Below, piece after piece: positions 9,355 to 18,500 of a stretch of DNA of 53,461 nucleotides (position 1 is its first letter; each line of letters starts with the position of its first letter). The translations under genes and the position numbers were made by a program. Source of the DNA: Neomegalonema sp. (GTDB lineage Bacteria > Pseudomonadota > Alphaproteobacteria > Rhodobacterales > Rhodobacteraceae); assembly GCA_022760355.1 (NCBI GenBank), contig JALEGB010000072.1, positions 1 through 53,461 of the forward strand, given 5' to 3'. A model generated the notes under the pieces. That model did not search any database. It was not told the DNA's origin and saw nothing but the letters and a program-made list of their open reading frames with translations.

Positions 9355-10461
9355 TCATTCAATCCGCGGTCCGGCCGCCTCGCTGAAGCGTTCCCAAACG
9401 CGCTCGAAGTCGAAATTCTCGACCACGAAAGCGCGGGTGGCGCCTGCTGGAGGCGGCGTGTGAAGGCGGGCGGCGAGCGCCGACGCCAGCGCTTCGGAAT
9501 CGCCAGCAGGCGTCAGCGCGCCGGTCGCCGGGTTGATCGCATCTTTCAGCGCGCCGACATCGGAGGCGATCACGGGCACGTCGCACGCCTGCGCCTCCAG
9601 AACGACCCGCGGCAGCCCTTCATTTAGGGATGGCAGGCAGAACAGATCGAAGCCGGGCATCAGCTCGAACAGATCGTCGCGATGGCCAAGCAGCGTTACC
9701 CGCGCGCCCAACCCGAGTTCGGCGATCTTTGCTTCAAGAGCTGGGCGCTCTGATCCTTCGCCGGCGATGACGCAATGGACGTCAGCGGCCAGCGCGGACA
9801 TCGCTTCGATAAGAACATGCTGCGCTTTCACGGCCTCCAGCCGGCCTGCTGTTCCAATCAGCCGGGCGGTTTCGGGCAAGCCCAGCTTGCGCATCGCGGC
9901 GGCTTTGTCCCCTTTCGCAAAGCGCGCCGTATCAATGCCGGGCGGCGACACCGTGATGTTCGCTTTTGGGATGAGCTCTCGCATTCGGTCTCGGATCGGC
10001 GTCGAAACGGCGATATGCCGCGGCCGCGCGATCAGCTCGACCAGTTTGAGAATTTTCACATGTTTGGGGTTTTCGGCGTAGTGCCACACATCGTGCTCAA
10101 CATGGACAAAGCGGCGAGGTCCGGCCAGTTTTACCGCCCCAGCGCTGTAGAGAAGCGGGCCAATATGATGGGCGATGACCGCGCGCGGCTTCAGCGCGCG
10201 GAAGATCCGCGCCAGCTCCAGCGAAAGCTTCGGCTGCAGCCCCGGCGGTCGGCGCAACCCGATCAGCCGCGACCGATAAGGCGCCAACGCCGGCCAGGCG
10301 GCGACGAGTTCATCCGCGCCCATTTCGAGGCTGATAATCGCGATGTCGTCGACATCCTTTCGCGCCAAATCGAGAACCAGTGTTTCAATGCCGCCCGGCT
10401 GCATTTTGTTGACGACATGCACAACCGCCCCGGGCCGAATAGTCAGCGTCTCGTCCATCAT
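9355..10461 (-). CDS. GT4-family glycosyltransferase
   Basis: 368 residues from ATG 10461. It has a GT-B fold. The N-terminal acceptor domain contains VVHVVNKMQPGGIETLVLDL, the Gly-rich loop of GT4 enzymes. The C-terminal donor-binding domain has GTAGRLEAVKAQHVLIEA, VIAGEGSERPALEAKI and EGLPRVVLEAQACDVPVIA, with the E(x7)E motif that holds the nucleotide sugar. A start 27 codons upstream is possible but lacks conserved sequence. It is transcribed in the same direction as the PGT fusion gene, 207 nt downstream. That gap holds no gene. Substrate unknown; probably polysaccharide assembly. Confidence 0.85.
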   Translation of the reverse strand: MMDETLTIRPGAVVHVVNKMQPGGIETLVLDLARKDVDDIAIISLEMGADELVAAWPALAPYRSRLIGLRRPPGLQPKLSLELARIFRALKPRAVIAHHIGPLLYSAGAVKLAGPRRFVHVEHDVWHYAENPKHVKILKLVELIARPRHIAVSTPIRDRMRELIPKANITVSPPGIDTARFAKGDKAAAMRKLGLPETARLIGTAGRLEAVKAQHVLIEAMSALAADVHCVIAGEGSERPALEAKIAELGLGARVTLLGHRDDLFELMPGFDLFCLPSLNEGLPRVVLEAQACDVPVIASDVGALKDAINPATGALTPAGDSEALASALAARLHTPPPAGATRAFVVENFDFERVWERFSEAAGPRIE

Positions 10462-10547
10462 TTTCGCCCCAACATCCCAATAGAAGCGCGCCCGATTGGC
10501 CTGAAAGCGGCCGTCATTTACGTCGCGTCGGCAATTGCGCACTCATA

Positions 10548-10573
10548 AATGCAAACCTTGAATGCAAGCCTTG
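10548..10573. repeat. Tandem 13-bp direct repeat upstream of the PPTase gene
   Basis: AATGCAAACCTTG (10548-10560) is followed directly by AATGCAAGCCTTG (10561-10573), differing at one base. It lies in the 144-nt divergent region between the GT4 gene and the phosphopantetheinyl transferase gene. It could be a regulator site or chance. Confidence 0.35.
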
Positions 10574-10605
10574 CGCCGTTGCTTCGCGCCTTATCTACCG
10601 AGAGT

Positions 10606-11334
10606 ATGTCGACAATGGATGACGCTATCGAATTAGATCTCTGGCTGTGGCCTCTTCGCGTCTCCCGTGCGCCGGATCCTGTTCTGCTCTCGCCAGAAGA
10701 GAACGAACGCGCGCGCAGATTTCGTACAGAGGCGTTGCAGGCGCAGTATATCTTGTGCCGTAGCCGCGTGCGCCGTGTCCTCGGCCGCTATCTCGGCGTT
10801 CGGGCGGAAGACGTTCCTCTTCGCGTCGGGGCAAACGGCAAGCCTGAGCTCAAAGGCGCGGAGCTGAGCTTTAATCTGAGCCATAGCGCCGATTTGGCGG
10901 CGCTGGCGGTGGCGCGCGCGGGGGGCGTCCGCGTCGGGGTCGATATCGAGGCGATCCGACCGGTTCGGGAGAATGTGTCGGAGCTGGCCTTTTCCCCGGC
11001 CGAGCGTCAGGAGTTGGGCGCGGCGACGACCCCAGCCGCGCAACTCCGCCTGTTCTTCGCCGGCTGGACCAGGAAGGAAGCGTTCGTGAAGGCGCTCGGC
11101 GCGGGGTTGACGGCTGATCTCGCCAGTTTTGACGTCGCGCTAACACCAGACGCAGCGGAGCCGTCGCTCACCATCCGCGACCCGAATGAGGCTGGCGCAG
11201 GGTGGCGTCTGCTTTCCTTTTCGCCGCGCGCCGACATCGCCGGGGCTGTGGCGATTGAAGCGGGAGGGCGGACGCCCCAGCTGCGGATTCGAGCGGTGCG
11301 CGGCGTGGACGAAAAGAACGGCGCTACCGGCTGA
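10606..11334 (+). CDS. 4'-phosphopantetheinyl transferase, Sfp type
   Basis: 242 residues from ATG 10606 (MSTMDD...); an ATG at 10549 is in frame but would add unconserved residues across a direct repeat. It transfers 4'-phosphopantetheine from CoA to a carrier Ser. Motifs are SFNLSHSADLAALAV, GVDIEAIRP (magnesium-binding Asp/Glu, near residue 110) and WTRKEAFVKALG (near 153), with the spacing of Sfp-type enzymes. The size suits Sfp rather than AcpS. It is almost certainly the activator of the four carrier domains encoded at 12499-25547. It converges with the hydrolase gene and overlaps it by 11 bp at the 3' ends. Confidence 0.93.
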   Translation: MSTMDDAIELDLWLWPLRVSRAPDPVLLSPEENERARRFRTEALQAQYILCRSRVRRVLGRYLGVRAEDVPLRVGANGKPELKGAELSFNLSHSADLAALAVARAGGVRVGVDIEAIRPVRENVSELAFSPAERQELGAATTPAAQLRLFFAGWTRKEAFVKALGAGLTADLASFDVALTPDAAEPSLTIRDPNEAGAGWRLLSFSPRADIAGAVAIEAGGRTPQLRIRAVRGVDEKNGATG

Positions 11335-12409
11335 AACGGACCTCTTCAAAAGGGGACGGCGACGCAGTGAGCAGCGGGCTCGGTTCGCCGCGCAAGTGAG
11401 CGCCGAAGAACGCCAGCAGATACGCATCGGTAATGCTCCGCACCCGCTCCGCCTGCGCGAGCGGCGGCAACCAGGGGCGCCAACCGCGCCATCGCGCGCC
11501 GCCATGCAGCGCGTCTGTAAAATCATTGTGGCGCGCGCCAGTGATGACGATCAGATGCGCATTCGGCCGCGCCGTCTGATCGCGAGAGGCCTTGCGGGCG
11601 AGCCGGGCTTCCTCAACGACAAAGGCGTTGGTGGGGCGGAGCCACGCCATCCATTTGGGCCAGACAACCGGTCGATCGGTGCTGTTCAGCTCAAGATAAG
11701 GCCCATCGACGATCTCCGTTGCGGTTCGCCCCGCGAGGTCGCCATCGAGATTCGCGGCGGCGAGAATGCGGCTGTCTCGCGCCATCGCCTCAATCGCCGT
11801 CGCGCCGCCAAAGGAGAAGCCCAGCGCGCCAACTCGGCTGAAATCGAGCCGAACGGCTGCGAGGGGACTGACCTCGAGACGCGCCAGACGTTCGAGCCGA
11901 TCGAGCATCGCAGTCATTTTGTGCGCAGACATTTCTGCGCGCACGTCCAACCTTTTGCTGGTCGCGCGATAGGCCTGTTCGGTTCGGTAATCGAGATCGC
12001 CGCGCCGCGCCGCGCGCCGGCTTTCGCTTTCCCCAGCGGGCGGCGCATCATGGGCGATGTCGTCAAATGCGGCGATTGCGTAGCCGTGGCTGGCTAGGTT
12101 GGCGAGCAGAGCGTCATTGTCCGTCGCGCGCCCCTGAAAGCCGGGCATATAGAGAATGAGAGGCGCGGCCTGCGCCGCCGCCGCCGTCTTTGGCGCAAAG
12201 AGTCGGATCGCAGAGAGACCCTCCGCCGCTGGAATGTCGATGATCTGCGTCGCGAACGGTCCGCTGGGCGGCGGCGGCGGGACGCGCGTGAAGCCGTAGC
12301 GAAGATCATTCCATGGCGCCATCGCCAACACCCCCGCAAGACATATGGCGAGCAACGCGAGGACGGCGCGGATCAGGCCGCGCCGTCGATTGGTTTGACG
12401 TAAGCGCAT
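11324..12409 (-). CDS. Alpha/beta hydrolase, dienelactone-hydrolase / PAF-acetylhydrolase-like
   Basis: 361 residues. An N-terminal Arg-rich start and hydrophobic segment (about 12-32, LIRAVLALLAICLAGVLAMA) suggest a membrane anchor or signal peptide. The core has LILYMPGFQGRATDND, the nucleophile elbow GALGFSFGGATAIEAM (GxSxG near residue 195), NLDGDL after it, and a likely catalytic His in TGARHNDFTDA near 300. This matches esterases of the PAF acetylhydrolase/dienelactone hydrolase group. It follows the thioesterase gene on the same strand after 89 nt holding a palindrome, so it may be read with the NRPS genes. A tailoring, resistance or housekeeping ester hydrolase role cannot be chosen from sequence. 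Confidence 0.8.
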   Translation of the reverse strand: MRLRQTNRRRGLIRAVLALLAICLAGVLAMAPWNDLRYGFTRVPPPPPSGPFATQIIDIPAAEGLSAIRLFAPKTAAAAQAAPLILYMPGFQGRATDNDALLANLASHGYAIAAFDDIAHDAPPAGESESRRAARRGDLDYRTEQAYRATSKRLDVRAEMSAHKMTAMLDRLERLARLEVSPLAAVRLDFSRVGALGFSFGGATAIEAMARDSRILAAANLDGDLAGRTATEIVDGPYLELNSTDRPVVWPKWMAWLRPTNAFVVEEARLARKASRDQTARPNAHLIVITGARHNDFTDALHGGARWRGWRPWLPPLAQAERVRSITDAYLLAFFGAHLRGEPSPLLTASPSPFEEVRFSR

Positions 12410-12419
12410 CGAAACGCCT

Positions 12420-12460
12420 TAGAGCATTTTCGAAAGAATTGCGGTCATGAAAATGTTCTA
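12420..12460. repeat. TAGAGC-type palindromic repeat
   Basis: TAGAGCATTTTC (12420-12431) and GAAAATGTTCTA (12449-12460) form a 12-bp inverted repeat with one G-T mismatch. It begins with TAGAGC and ends with a near GCTCTA, like the elements at 39265 and 53365. It lies between the thioesterase protein gene and the hydrolase gene, and could also act as a weak transcription or RNA-stability element. Confidence 0.6.
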
Positions 12461-12498
12461 TCTCTTTGAGTGGTCGCGTGCTGTTCCCACCCTAGCCG

Positions 12499-15400
12499 CT
12501 AGCCGCCAGCCGCTCTCGCTTTTGCCGCATCCGCGGCCTCAATCTCGAGCAAGGTTTTGTCGAGATGGAGCCCGATCAACGTAGCGAACGGGTCGCGCGT
12601 CATCTCGCGGTGCTCACAGGGAACGCGATATTCCTCAACCCGACCGTTTTTGACCACTTCCTTCCAGCCCTGAACTTCTGGGAAGAACCGCCCCTTATAC
12701 ATGCTGGCGCTGCAGAAAGAGAGCAGGTTGGTCTCGATGGGCTTCACCTTGTTCCGATAGCCGGCGGCAAGCATGGCGTCGAAATAGGTCAGCGAATCGA
12801 GGGTCTCATCTTCCTCCGGCAGCGGCTCAATCAGCTTCAGCTTCGCCAGATAAGGCACCAACCCGCTCTTGCGGATGAAGCCGTAGGAGTCGAGGAAGAA
12901 GGCCAGCGAGATCTTGCCGGACCAATAGTCCCGCGCCAGCTCGCCGAAATAGCCGAAGGAGCGTTTGACCATCGTCGCTTTGCGGATGAAGCGGCCCATT
13001 CGCGACAGCTTGACAAAGTAGCCCGGCGCGAAACTGTCCATCACCGCGATCAGCTGCACATGCTCGCCTTTTGCGCGCAACTGGCGGCCCGCCTCGACGA
13101 CGATGGGGCTGAGGCCGCAATAGGCCAGGAGGATGTAAGGGCCGTGCGGCCGCGCCTTCTGGATCCGCTCGACCACCCGCGCCACGCTTTCCTCCAGCGT
13201 ATGGGTCTGGGCGAATTCCGCGTCCTCTTTATCGCCGACGGGAATGTCGATGAACTGGCGGTTGCCGGTCATCCGTCGTTGGATCAGCACGAAAGCGGAG
13301 CCGTTGTTGAGCGCCATAACTGGCGTCAGCTCCTCGCCGCCGGCCGGCGCGATGGTCGGCGCCGTCAGCGTTGGCGCGGCGGTAGGCGCGAGGGGCGCGG
13401 CGACAGGCGCCGACATAGGGGCGACGGGCGCGGCCGCAGGGGCGGGCGCGCTCGGTTCAAGTTCCGGCCGCTCGGCCAGGATCAGGCCGGCGAACTGGCT
13501 CAGCGACGGCGCCTTGAACAGCGCCGCGACCTTCAATTTAAGGCCGAAATTTTTGTTCACACGGCTGATCATCCGCATCGCCGACAGCGAATGGCCGCCC
13601 GCGTCGAAGAAGTCCGTCTGCGCCGAAACGCCGGGGCGATCGAGCACTTCGCCCCAGATCTCGATCAGCTTCGGGATTACAACGAGGGAGCCGGGGGCGG
13701 CGACGGGCGCCGCCGGCGCAGCTGAGGCCGGCGGAAGCGATGACGGCGCGGTCGGCGTCGGCGCGGGTGTGGGGGCGGCTGCAGCCGGCGCGGCGGGCGC
13801 AGCTGCGGTCGCAAGATCCGGCCGCTCGGCGAGGATCATGGCCGAAAATTGGGTGACGGTCGGCGCTTTAAACAGCGCCGCCACCTTCAGTTTGATGCTG
13901 AACGCCTTGTTGACGCGGCTGATCATCCGCATCGCGGTGAGCGAGTGGCCGCCATTGTCAAAGAAGTCGCTGCCGGCGTGGATTTCCGGCTTCTCCAGCA
14001 GCTCGCGCCAGATCTCAATCACTTTCGCATCGACTTCGGCGCTCGTCGCCGCTGCGGCGGCTGGAGCAGTCGAGGACGGCGCAGCCTTTGGCGTCGCGAT
14101 CGGTTGCGCCGGCGCGAGCGTGGCGGCGGAGAGATCCGGAACCGAGCCAGGCTTAAAGCGATCGATATCGCGGTGCGGCACGGCGGCAATGCGCGCGGCG
14201 CCGTCGCTTTCGATCATCGCTTCAATCATCTGCGCCCAGCGGCGCAGCATGCGGTCGACAGTCGCCATTTCGAACAGGTCGACATTCGCCTCACAGGAAA
14301 TCCGCCAGCCTTCTTCGCGGCCAACCATGAAGAACAACAGATCGGTTTGCGCGCCGGAGGAGTAGGACGGGATTGAGATGATCTCGAACCGCCCAAAATG
14401 CATGTTCCCGGTCTTGCCCGTGTCGATATAGGCGCTCTGCTGCACCAGCTGCACTGAATAGAGCGGCGTGCGGCTGTGGTCCTGCGGCGCGCCAACGAGA
14501 TCGACCACCTCTTCGAACGGCAGTTTCGCGTGATCCATCGCTTCGGCGATAACGTCGCCGCAGCGTTCGGCCAGCTGGTCGAAACTTGGATCGCCGGAGG
14601 CGTCTATGCGCAGCATGAGCGTGTTCAGCTCCGAGCCGACCATCGACTCCAACTCAACCTCATCGCGGGAGACGGAGGGGGCGGAGATCACGACGTCGGT
14701 CTGCCCCGTTTGCTCGCGAAGCGTCGCCGAGAGGGTGGCGGAGGCGAGCTGAAACAGCGTTTGGCCCGTTCGGCGCGAGAAGCCCACCAGCTTTTCATTC
14801 AGGTCCGCCGGCAGCAGCAACGTGCGGATTTCGCCGGCGCCGGCCATCATTGCGGGGCGCGGCTTATCTGGCGTCACTTCAAAGCGGGGCACCCCGGCCA
14901 GCTTCGTGCGCCAATAGTCCCGATCTTCATTAAAGCCGGCGCTGCGCAGCGCATCCTGCTGCCAAAGCGCGTAGTCTGCAAATTGCAGCGCGACTGGCGG
15001 CAAATCCGGTTGCACGCCTGCTTGCAGCGCGCCGGCGATCATGCCGAACTCGCGGATCAGCAGGCCCATGGACCAGCCGTCCACCGCCGCGCTGTGGAAG
15101 GTGAGGTGCAGAATGTGATTGCGGTCGTCCAATTTGACCAGAACGCTGCGCAGCAACGGCGGACGCTCAAGGTCGAAGGGCGTGTGAGCCTCCCGCTTGC
15201 CGATCGCGTTGGCTTCTTGGAAGCGCGCTTCTTCCGGCAGGGTCGAAAGATCCTGGTAGGCCAGGGTCAGCGGCGCCTCTGGCAGCACATGCTGCATCGG
15301 CGCGCCGTCAACCTCGATAATCGCCGTGCGCAGGATTTCGTGACGGATGATCAGCGCGTTCAGCGCCGCCTCAACGGTGGCGGCGTCAATTTCGCCGAGC

Positions 15401-15558
15401 AGCCGCCAGCGCATGCCGACGACATTGTGGATCCCGCTCGGCTGCTGGTTTTGCACCTCCCAGCAGCGGCGCTGGAAGGTTGTGCATGGGAACAGCTCGT
15501 TCGGGTCGATCGAACTGGCGCTGGCGGCGGCGGGAGTGATGGTCGCTTCAGTGCTCAT
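12499..15558 (-). CDS. NRPS protein: condensation - PCP - PCP - thioesterase
   Basis: 1019 residues from ATG 15558, with AAGGG upstream and 22 nt after the previous gene. Order: C domain (about 20-450), with FPCTTFQRRCW at the start and HSAAVDGWS near residue 158 in place of HHxxxDG; PCP1 (about 505-575, FFDNGGHSLTAMRMISRVNK); PCP2 (about 625-695, FFDAGGHSLSAMRMISRVNK), a near copy of PCP1; Ala/Pro linkers; and a thioesterase domain (about 740-1010) with LLAYCGLSPIV (Cys at the nucleophile position near 814), MDSFAPGYF for the Asp and PCEHREM for the His. There is no A domain, so both PCPs must be loaded in trans, most simply by the A domain ending the preceding protein. It would accept and release the finished chain. 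The C domain is probably inactive or non-canonical because its second motif His is Ser. Confidence 0.92.
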   Translation of the reverse strand: MSTEATITPAAASASSIDPNELFPCTTFQRRCWEVQNQQPSGIHNVVGMRWRLLGEIDAATVEAALNALIIRHEILRTAIIEVDGAPMQHVLPEAPLTLAYQDLSTLPEEARFQEANAIGKREAHTPFDLERPPLLRSVLVKLDDRNHILHLTFHSAAVDGWSMGLLIREFGMIAGALQAGVQPDLPPVALQFADYALWQQDALRSAGFNEDRDYWRTKLAGVPRFEVTPDKPRPAMMAGAGEIRTLLLPADLNEKLVGFSRRTGQTLFQLASATLSATLREQTGQTDVVISAPSVSRDEVELESMVGSELNTLMLRIDASGDPSFDQLAERCGDVIAEAMDHAKLPFEEVVDLVGAPQDHSRTPLYSVQLVQQSAYIDTGKTGNMHFGRFEIISIPSYSSGAQTDLLFFMVGREEGWRISCEANVDLFEMATVDRMLRRWAQMIEAMIESDGAARIAAVPHRDIDRFKPGSVPDLSAATLAPAQPIATPKAAPSSTAPAAAAATSAEVDAKVIEIWRELLEKPEIHAGSDFFDNGGHSLTAMRMISRVNKAFSIKLKVAALFKAPTVTQFSAMILAERPDLATAAAPAAPAAAAPTPAPTPTAPSSLPPASAAPAAPVAAPGSLVVIPKLIEIWGEVLDRPGVSAQTDFFDAGGHSLSAMRMISRVNKNFGLKLKVAALFKAPSLSQFAGLILAERPELEPSAPAPAAAPVAPMSAPVAAPLAPTAAPTLTAPTIAPAGGEELTPVMALNNGSAFVLIQRRMTGNRQFIDIPVGDKEDAEFAQTHTLEESVARVVERIQKARPHGPYILLAYCGLSPIVVEAGRQLRAKGEHVQLIAVMDSFAPGYFVKLSRMGRFIRKATMVKRSFGYFGELARDYWSGKISLAFFLDSYGFIRKSGLVPYLAKLKLIEPLPEEDETLDSLTYFDAMLAAGYRNKVKPIETNLLSFCSASMYKGRFFPEVQGWKEVVKNGRVEEYRVPCEHREMTRDPFATLIGLHLDKTLLEIEAADAAKARAAGG

Positions 15559-15580
15559 GGGTTCGCCCTTCTTTGCGCCC

Positions 15581-18500
15581 TTATCGCGTGGCCCGTCGGC
15601 GCGCGCCGCCGAGGAAGTCGCTGAGTTGCGGCATTGGGCCGTCATGTTTGGTCTCTGCAGTCTCACGCGCTGCTGTCTTAATCGTCGCCGTCGCCGTCGC
15701 CGTCGCCGTGTTGGCGCGCGGCGCCGCGGCGAGGCCTTTCCGATCGAGCTTGCCGTTGCTCAGCAGCGGCAAGGCCTGCAGTTCAATCCACTCGGTTGGC
15801 GTCATATAGCTCGGCAGCCGCGCGCCTGCGCTGGTGGCGAGACTTTTCGGCGTGGCCGATGCGCCGGGCTCGAGAACATAGTAGGCGACGATCTGCTGGG
15901 TTTCCGGCGTGTCGCCTTCCAGCGCGGTGGCGACGGCCTTAACGCCCGGCGCCCCTTCGATCACCTTCTCGATCTCCTCCAGCTCGATCCGGTAGCCGCG
16001 CAGTTTGATCTGGTGATCGCGGCGGCCGGCCAACGTGATGTCGCCATTCGCGTTCAAGCGCCCGATATCCTTGGTGCGGTACCAGCGCTCTGGCGGGCGG
16101 CCGCCGAGCGAAAGCTCGACAAACGCCGCGTCAGTTAGATCCTGACGTCCGACATAGCCGTGCGCCAAGCAATCGCCGGCGACCAAGAGCTCGCCCGGAA
16201 CGCCAATCGGGGCCAGCTCGCCGCGTTCGTCCACCAGCCGCACACGGGTGTTCAGCACAGGCGAGCCGATGGTGATGTCGCCGCTGGCGCGCGTGATCTC
16301 GGCGCGTGTGCACCAGCCGGTCGCTTCGGTCGGGCCGTACAGGTTCCACAGGCGGCAGCCGGAGGCGAGGATCCAATCGGCGAGGCTTCGCGACAGCGGT
16401 TCGCCGCCGCAGCCCGCATGCAGGTTCTTATTCGGCGTCCAGCCCGCTTCTTTCAGCAGCCGCCAGATCGAAGGCGGGCAGTCCATATAATCCGGTTCAA
16501 TCTCTTCCAGCAGCTCGGCCAGGGAAAAGCCGTCCCGCGCCGTGTCCTTGTCCGCCATCACAATCCGGCAGCCGCGCGTGAGCGGCAGGTAGATGTCCGT
16601 GATGGAGGTGTCGAAAATGAAGGAGGAGATCGAGATCACCGTCCCGCCGGGCCGCAGCCCCGGATAGTGCTCCGCTTCGGCGAGAAGGTTCACAACCGCG
16701 TGGTGCGGGACGGAAACGCCCTTCGGCGCGCCGGTGGAGCCGGAGGTGAAAATGACATAGGCGGGGCGATCGCCGACCGGAGCCGACGCGCTTTGCGGCG
16801 CGGTTGGATCCATCCGGTCGATGAACTCTTTCTCGCGATCCAGGCGGAAGACGCGTTCGCCTTTTTCTGCGCTCGCCGCGCTTTCGTCATCGGCGCAGAT
16901 CAGAGCTGCGGCCGAGGCCACCTGCAGCGCGGTCGCCCGGCGGGCTCTCGGATGCTCCGGATCCATCGGCGCGTAGGCGCATCCGGCCTTCAGCGCCGCG
17001 AGGATCGCGACGATGAACTCAGCGCTGCGCGGCAGACAGACCCCGATCAACCCGCCCTCGTCGGGGAGGGCGGAGAGCATATGCCGGGCAAGCCGGTTCG
17101 CGGCTTGGTCCAACGCGCCGTAGGTCAGCGATTCATCGCCGCAGCGCACGGCTTCGCGGTCCGGGGTTTCGGCGGCGCGGGCCGCAATCATCTGATGCAG
17201 GCCTTGCGACGTGTCGACGGCCATTTTCTCACCGTCGCCGAGGGCGAGCAGGTCGTTGAGCAGCCCATCATCATGCATCGGCAGCTTGCCGATCTCCGTC
17301 TCCGGCTGGGCGACGGCGCCGGCGACAACGGCGCGCAGATGGCTGACCCAGCGCTTGATCGTCGCTTCGTCAAACAGCGCCGTGTTGTAGTCGATATCGA
17401 TCCGCAGGCCGCCTTTATCCTCCATCAGATTGATCGACCAATCGAAATGGACATAGGAGCGCGGCGCGGGGATCAGATCGGCGGTTGGGCCGCCAAAATC
17501 GAGCGCGCCGCCGACCCGCTCCAGATTGAAGCAGATGTCGCTGATCGGCGCCCGGCTTGGATCGCGCGGCGGGTTAAGGCGGCGAACCAAGGTGCCCAGC
17601 GTGTAGTTTTGGTTGTCATTCGCTTCGAAGAACGCGGTGCGGACTTTCGAGACGTGATCCGAGAATTTCTCGGTCCATTCAAAGGGGGTGCGAAGCGGCA
17701 GCGCGGCGACGGCGTGGCCGACCAGCGCGCGATCCGGGCAGAGCGTCTGACCCGCCATCGCCAGGTAGACCGGCGTGTCTGGCGTATCGCACAGGCGCGC
17801 GGTCATCACCTGGGTCGCGGCGAAGTAGAAGACGTAGGGCGTCGCGCCCAGCTTCGCGCCGGCTTTCTTGGCGGCTTTATAGCTGTCTGCGTCGATAAAG
17901 TCGGAATAGGTCGCGCCCGCATAGTCGCGATGGGCTGGCCGCGGGCGGTCGGTCGGCAGCTTCGGCGTTTCGGGCAGATCCGAATACATCTCGCGCCAGA
18001 ACTTCTCCGCCTCTTCGTCAACCTTATGCGCCGCCAGGCAGTATTCGCGCAGCGGGTAGACAGGGTCGAGCTCTGGCGTTTGGCCCAGCGTCGCCTCGCG
18101 GTAGAATTCGGCAAGTTCGTAGACGCAGACGCCTGCGGACCATCCATCGAGGATGATGTGATGGCCGAATAGAACCAGCGCATGTTTGCTCGCGCTCAGC
18201 TTCAGCAGCTGGGCGCGGAACAGCGGCCCGTCATCCAGGTCGAACGGCGTTTCGGCTTCTTGCTTAATCAGCGCGTCGAACGCCGCTTGCGGATCAGGCT
18301 TGCCGCTCAGATCGAGCAACGGCAGCGCCAGTTTCAGTTCCGGCGCGACGCGCATCGTTTCATCATCGATATTGAAGCTCGCCCGCAGCCCTTCATGGCG
18401 GGCGACGACTTTGTTCAGCGCTGTGCGCAGCGCGGCGAGATCAATCGCGCCCTCGAGCGCGATCGTCAGGCCTTCATTGAAGGCGCAGTTGGCCTCGTCC

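Noticed and set aside
11186-12097. Plus-strand open frame of 303 codons opposite the hydrolase gene
   Set aside because: It is antisense to the hydrolase, overlaps the PPTase gene in another frame and shows no family features.
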